From assembly GCF_009687885.1 (NCBI RefSeq), contig NZ_BLAF01000091.1, positions 1-38,114 of the forward strand: a DNA stretch of 38,114 bases, read 5' to 3'. Origin of the DNA: Acrocarpospora pleiomorpha (GTDB lineage: Bacteria > Actinomycetota > Actinomycetes > Streptosporangiales > Streptosporangiaceae). How positions within the stretch are numbered: the stretch's first letter is position 1; every line of letters starts with the position of its first letter. Position numbers and translations under genes: made by a program. This document shows positions 34,831 through 38,114 of the stretch, piece after piece. The notes beneath the pieces were generated by a model, which worked only from the letters and a program-made list of their open reading frames with translations, was not told the origin of the DNA and searched no databases.

Positions 34831-35796
34831 TTACTCGCGTCGCCCTCGTTCTTGGTGGGTAAGCGGGACGGCGCGGTGGTAGCGGGCGCCGAGGTAGTGC
34901 TGGATGAGCAGGGTCAGGGTGCCGGCCACGATCATGCCGAGGATGTTGACGGCCAGCTGGAGCGCGGACGCGCCCACGTCTCCCCAGGCGCCCAGCGCGA
35001 GCGCCACCGAGGCGTATCCGGCGGCCGGGACCGTGGTCACCGAGATGAACACGCCGACCAGTGCGGACGACTTGCCCGCCGTGATCGAGAGCACCCCGGC
35101 GGCCCCCGCCAGCAGCGCCACAATAAATGACCACTTATCGGGCTTTACGATGAACTCGACTTCGGGGTGGCTGTCGAGCATGGTGGCGTCGATCCAGCCG
35201 AGCCAGGTGGACACCAGGGCGCAGGCGAAAGTGATCGCCATCGCGACCGCGAAGCCGACGACCAGCGCGCGGACCGCGCGGGCGATCAGGTCGGCGCGGC
35301 GGCGCAGCAGGCCGAAGGAGATGGCCGCGATCGCGCCGAACTCGGGGCCGAGCACCATCGCGCCCACGATCAGGATCGGCGAGCCGACGACCACGCCGAT
35401 CCCGGCGATCTGGGTGGCGATGGCGAGAAAGGCGAGGAAAGCCCAGGTGATCCGGGTGTCGTCGTCCACCCGCTGGGCGAGCTCCTCCCAGACGACCGCG
35501 TCCTCACCCTCACCCGGTGCCTCCTCCTCGGCCCGGTCGGCGGCGTCGGACAACATCAGATCCACGTTCTCGACCGCGATCGACCCCGCCGTGCAGATGC
35601 CCAGCTCGGTCAGGCGCTCGATCACCTCGTTGGCGGCCTCCCTGGCGAGGTCGAACAGCAGCAGGTCGCCGGGGGGATCCTGGGCGACGCCCGGCAGCAC
35701 GACGAGGTTGGTGAGCCCGGGGGCCTGCCGCAGCAGGGCGACCGCCGCGTCGGTGTGTTCCCGGGGGCTGATCACACGCAGATGGAGCACGAGCAC
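34831..35796 (-). CDS. DUF389 family membrane protein
   Basis: 321 residues. The first 115 residues are soluble, ending in an acidic segment (AEEEAPGEGEDAVVWEEL). The DUF389 core follows with about six helices and hallmark segments VGSPILIVGAMVLGPEFGAI and SALVGVFISVTTVPAAGYAS. The function of DUF389 is not known. It begins with GTG 35796 (MLVLHLRVIS); TAATAC at 35800-35805 (minus) may be a -10 giving a leaderless transcript. 54 bp separate it from the first ABC ATPase on the same strand. Confidence 0.88.
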   Translation of the reverse strand: MLVLHLRVISPREHTDAAVALLRQAPGLTNLVVLPGVAQDPPGDLLLFDLAREAANEVIERLTELGICTAGSIAVENVDLMLSDAADRAEEEAPGEGEDAVVWEELAQRVDDDTRITWAFLAFLAIATQIAGIGVVVGSPILIVGAMVLGPEFGAIAAISFGLLRRRADLIARAVRALVVGFAVAMAITFACALVSTWLGWIDATMLDSHPEVEFIVKPDKWSFIVALLAGAAGVLSITAGKSSALVGVFISVTTVPAAGYASVALALGAWGDVGASALQLAVNILGMIVAGTLTLLIQHYLGARYHRAVPLTHQERGRRE

Positions 35797-35798
35797 AC

Positions 35799-35896
35799 AG
35801 TATTAATGAGAAAGGCGTGATCTGGACAGCTGCGGCGGTGAGTCGTTTGGTCGGCGGCTATGCGGCTGTCTATGGGACGGGTTTCTGGTTAATACT
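35799..35896. repeat. 8-bp inverted repeat bracketing the gap upstream of the DUF389 gene
   Basis: AGTATTAA (35799-35806) and TTAATACT (35889-35896) are exact reverse complements at the two edges of the 99-bp gap between the DUF389 gene and the regulator gene. The right copy includes the first base of the regulator's stop codon. It may be chance or a regulator site. Confidence 0.35.
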
Positions 35897-38114
35897 CACG
35901 GCGGGACGGGCAGTCCGGCGTACCGGAGGGCTTCCGCGGTGCTCATCGCGCGGCCCCGGGCGGCCGCCCAGGCGTAGGAATCCGCCGCCAGGGTGACGTG
36001 CAGCCGGGTGCGCAGCCCGTTCGCCCAGCGGACCTGCGGGCGTTCGGCGAAGGCGCCGCCGGAGGTGAGCGTGACGTCGGCGGCGTGCAGCAGGATGGCC
36101 GCGTGCACCGGCCGGTCCTGGGTCGCCGCGAGCGCCGCTGCCAGGTCCAGCGCGGGGCCGAGGATGCGCTGGGCGGCGTATGGGCCTTCATGTTGGTCCA
36201 GCACCGCGGCCAAGCCGTCCCGCAGATGGCCGGGAACCTGGTCGTGGCGGCCCTCGTGCAGGGCCAGCCAGGCGTGGCTCAGCCAGTAGGACGCCACCGC
36301 CGCCGGTGCGAAACCGGCCACCTCGACCGCGCCCAGGGCCCGCGCCACCGCGTCCGCGTCGCCGTAGATCCAGGCCAGCTCGGCCCGCGCCACCTCGACT
36401 TCGGTCCCGCCGAACCTGTCCCCGAGACCGAGGAACAGCGCCTGCGCCTCGTCCAGGTCCGCGGCCACGCCGTCCAGGTCGCCGATGTGGCCGCGGGTGA
36501 GCGCGCAGGCCATCAGCGTCCGCGCCAGCGAATAGGGCTCGCCGTGCGCCCGGGCCAGCGCCACCGCCTGGCGGCCGAACTCCGCCACCGCGCGCCGATC
36601 GCCCCGGTAGACGCGCACCGACGCCAGGCAGGACAGCGCGAGCACCTGCCACTTCTCCGTGCCCTGCTTCTCGGCCAGGTCGAGCGCGGCCTGGAAGTAC
36701 CCCTCCGCCTCGTCGACCGACGCCCGCAACGACAGGAACCCGGCGCCGATCAGGGCACGCGACAGCAACTCGGGCGGCCCGTCCGGAATCTCCAGCAGGC
36801 GCCGCAGCCAGGCCAGCGCCTCCCCGATCGCCGTGTGCCGCCAGAACCAGCACAACGCCGCCGCGAACCGCAACGCCACCTCGTGAGGATGCGCCGGTGT
36901 CTGGACTGAGGAGCGGAGCGACGAGGGAAGACACCGGGGTTGAGCATCCGAACCGCGATGCGAAGCATCGCAATCAACGCAGCGCTCCCCGGCGGCCAGC
37001 GCCCACGCCGTGGCAACCCGCAGATTCGCGTACTCCTCCCGGAGCACGCCCAGCCAGTGCCCCCGCCGGCTGCCGCGCCGCTCCTCGTTCGCCTGCTCGG
37101 CCAGCCGGCAGAAATACCGCGCGTGCCGCGCCCTGATGGCCGCCGGCTCCACCAGCCGCTCCTCCGCGTACTGCCGGAGCGCCACCAGCATGCGATACCG
37201 CGACCCCGGCTCGGCCAGCACCAGCGACCGCTCCACGAGCGTCCCAAGACCATCCAGTACGGCTGTCGCGGACAGCCCGTCATCCGCGCAAACCGCCTCA
37301 GCGGCCTCCAGCGTGAAGCCATCCCGGAACACCGCGAGCCGGGCGAAGACCAGCCGCTCGGTCTCGCTCAGCAGCACATGGCTCCAGTCCACGGCGGCGC
37401 GGAGCGACCGGTGCCGGGGGCCGGTGCGCGTGCTCGCCAGCAGGTCGAGCTGCTGATCCAGCCGGTCGGCGACCTGGGCGGCGGAGAACGCGCGCAGCCG
37501 TCCGACCGCGAGCTCGATCGCCAGCGGCAGCCCGTCGACCGCCCGGCACACGCGGGCCACGTCGGCGGCGGGCACCTCGAACTCGGGGTCGATCTGGCGT
37601 GCTCGGGCCAGGAAAAGGCGTCCTGCGCCGGAGGCCGTGACCGCCTCGGGGGTGTCGGCGGCGGGCACGTCCAGGGGGCGGATCAGGTGCACCCGTTCAT
37701 CGCCGAGGCCGAGGAGTTCGCGGCTGGTGGCCAGGACGCGGAGGTTCGGGCAGGCGGTCAGCAGGGCGGCGATCACGCGGCGGACCTCCGCGATCAGGTG
37801 TTCGCAGTTGTCCAGCAGGAGCAGGGCGCGGCGGCGGTCGAGCCAGCGGGTGACGCTCGTGAGCGGGTCGCCGTGCGGGTCGCCGGGGGCGCCGAGAGCG
37901 GTCAGGAGGGCGGGGGCCACGCTGTCGGGGGTTTCCACGCTGCCCAGCCAGATCACGCCCACCCCGGCGGGCGGGTGGGTGGCGGAGGCGGCCTCCAGGG
38001 CCAGGCGGGTCTTGCCGACGCCGGGCGGGCCGATGAGGGTGACCAGGCGGTGGTCGGTGAGCAGGGCGGCGATCGTGGTCAGGTCGGCGGTGCGGCCGAC
38101 CAGGGTGCCGGGGG
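35896..38114 (-). CDS. AfsR/SARP-LuxR-like NB-ARC ATPase regulator, 5' end missing
   Basis: At least 738 residues are present; the N-terminus lies beyond the window edge. The frame is open to 38114 and encodes GTLVGRTADLTTIAALLTDH, then Walker A LIGPPGVGKTRLALEAA and Walker B ALLLLDNCEHL, the LLDNCEHL form seen in actinobacterial regulators of this class. A winged-helix-like part and a TPR-like alpha-helical C-terminal region follow. Such proteins usually carry a BTAD or other DNA-binding domain before the NB-ARC; that part cannot be seen. A 35-codon insertion with palindromic DNA interrupts the helical region (36883-36987). GTG 37962 is internal, not the start. Confidence 0.88.
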   Translation of the reverse strand, partial: PGTLVGRTADLTTIAALLTDHRLVTLIGPPGVGKTRLALEAASATHPPAGVGVIWLGSVETPDSVAPALLTALGAPGDPHGDPLTSVTRWLDRRRALLLLDNCEHLIAEVRRVIAALLTACPNLRVLATSRELLGLGDERVHLIRPLDVPAADTPEAVTASGAGRLFLARARQIDPEFEVPAADVARVCRAVDGLPLAIELAVGRLRAFSAAQVADRLDQQLDLLASTRTGPRHRSLRAAVDWSHVLLSETERLVFARLAVFRDGFTLEAAEAVCADDGLSATAVLDGLGTLVERSLVLAEPGSRYRMLVALRQYAEERLVEPAAIRARHARYFCRLAEQANEERRGSRRGHWLGVLREEYANLRVATAWALAAGERCVDCDASHRGSDAQPRCLPSSLRSSVQTPAHPHEVALRFAAALCWFWRHTAIGEALAWLRRLLEIPDGPPELLSRALIGAGFLSLRASVDEAEGYFQAALDLAEKQGTEKWQVLALSCLASVRVYRGDRRAVAEFGRQAVALARAHGEPYSLARTLMACALTRGHIGDLDGVAADLDEAQALFLGLGDRFGGTEVEVARAELAWIYGDADAVARALGAVEVAGFAPAAVASYWLSHAWLALHEGRHDQVPGHLRDGLAAVLDQHEGPYAAQRILGPALDLAAALAATQDRPVHAAILLHAADVTLTSGGAFAERPQVRWANGLRTRLHVTLAADSYAWAAARGRAMSTAEALRYAGLPVPP
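36883..36987 (-). repeat. In-frame 105-nt palindrome-bearing insertion in the regulator gene
   Basis: Reading the gene strand, codons for RCVDCDASHRGSDAQPRCLP and 15 further residues lie between AWALAAGE and VALRF, a join that would otherwise be a normal helix. The segment contains a 9-bp inverted repeat (36894-36902 with 36929-36937) and a 7-bp hairpin with a 3-nt loop (36955-36961 with 36965-36971). A GAG triplet stands at both edges (36880-36882 and 36985-36987), as a short target duplication might. It looks like a small non-autonomous palindromic element inserted without breaking the frame. The multicopy nature is not shown here. Confidence 0.6.

Noticed and set aside
33023..35134. A 703-codon minus-strand frame that looks like a fusion ending in a permease
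   Set aside because: Only the last 288 codons encode a plausible membrane protein. The first part is an off-frame reading of the DUF389 and ATPase genes.
37962..38114. GTG 37962 as the true start of the regulator
   Set aside because: The frame continues to the window edge and encodes the Walker A motif upstream, so the start lies outside.

Overview
The window is a high-G+C actinobacterial chromosome segment carrying the main ribosomal-protein supercluster. Gene order, frequent GTG starts, AGGAG-type ribosome sites, zinc-type S4, S14 and L36, an acidic N-terminal extension on S9, and SARP/LuxR-like and DUF1707 neighbours point to an actinomycete. A member of the Streptosporangiales is my best guess; I cannot fix the genus from sequence alone.

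Layout. (1) 1-417: non-coding G-rich leader with a G-quadruplex motif and a good promoter for the str operon. (2) 418-4644: str operon rpsL-rpsG-fusA-tuf, closed by a perfect 12-bp hairpin. (3) 4645-10126: structured leader and S10 operon rpsJ-rplC-rplD-rplW-rplB-rpsS-rplV-rpsC-rplP-rpmC-rpsQ. (4) 10127-17630: hairpin-rich gap, then spc operon rplN-rplX-rplE-rpsZ-rpsH-rplF-rplR-rpsE-rpmD-rplO, then secY-adk and, after a strong terminator, map. (5) 17695-19359: three accessory genes (a DUF1707 membrane protein, an aromatic-rich secreted protein, a small anchored surface protein) inserted before infA. (6) 19642-24314: infA, rpmJ (37 codons), rpsM-rpsK-rpsD-rpoA-rplQ and truA. (7) 24611-28789, minus strand: a CAP-domain exported protein followed by two membrane-anchored proteins that share a homologous C-terminal extracellular domain I cannot name. 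(8) 29076-31404: rplM-rpsI-glmM. (9) 31405-38114, minus strand: two interleaved ABC-2 ATPase/permease pairs joined by 4-nt overlaps, a DUF389 membrane protein, and the 3' part of a large NB-ARC/LuxR-SARP-type ATPase regulator cut by the window edge.

Together the plus-strand genes supply ribosomal subunits, translation factors, the RNA polymerase alpha subunit, the Sec channel, Met processing and pseudouridylation. Many junctions overlap by one to eight nucleotides (translational coupling), whereas nearly every longer gap inside the cluster contains a hairpin, as though output of sub-blocks is tuned by partial termination or RNA processing. The most unusual features are a 105-nt in-frame insertion containing two inverted repeats inside the regulator gene, the diverged paralogous surface-protein pair next to the CAP protein, and the recurrent intra-operon hairpins. 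The essential core is otherwise orthodox; I do not see a defence system, CRISPR array, tRNA, rRNA or transposase.
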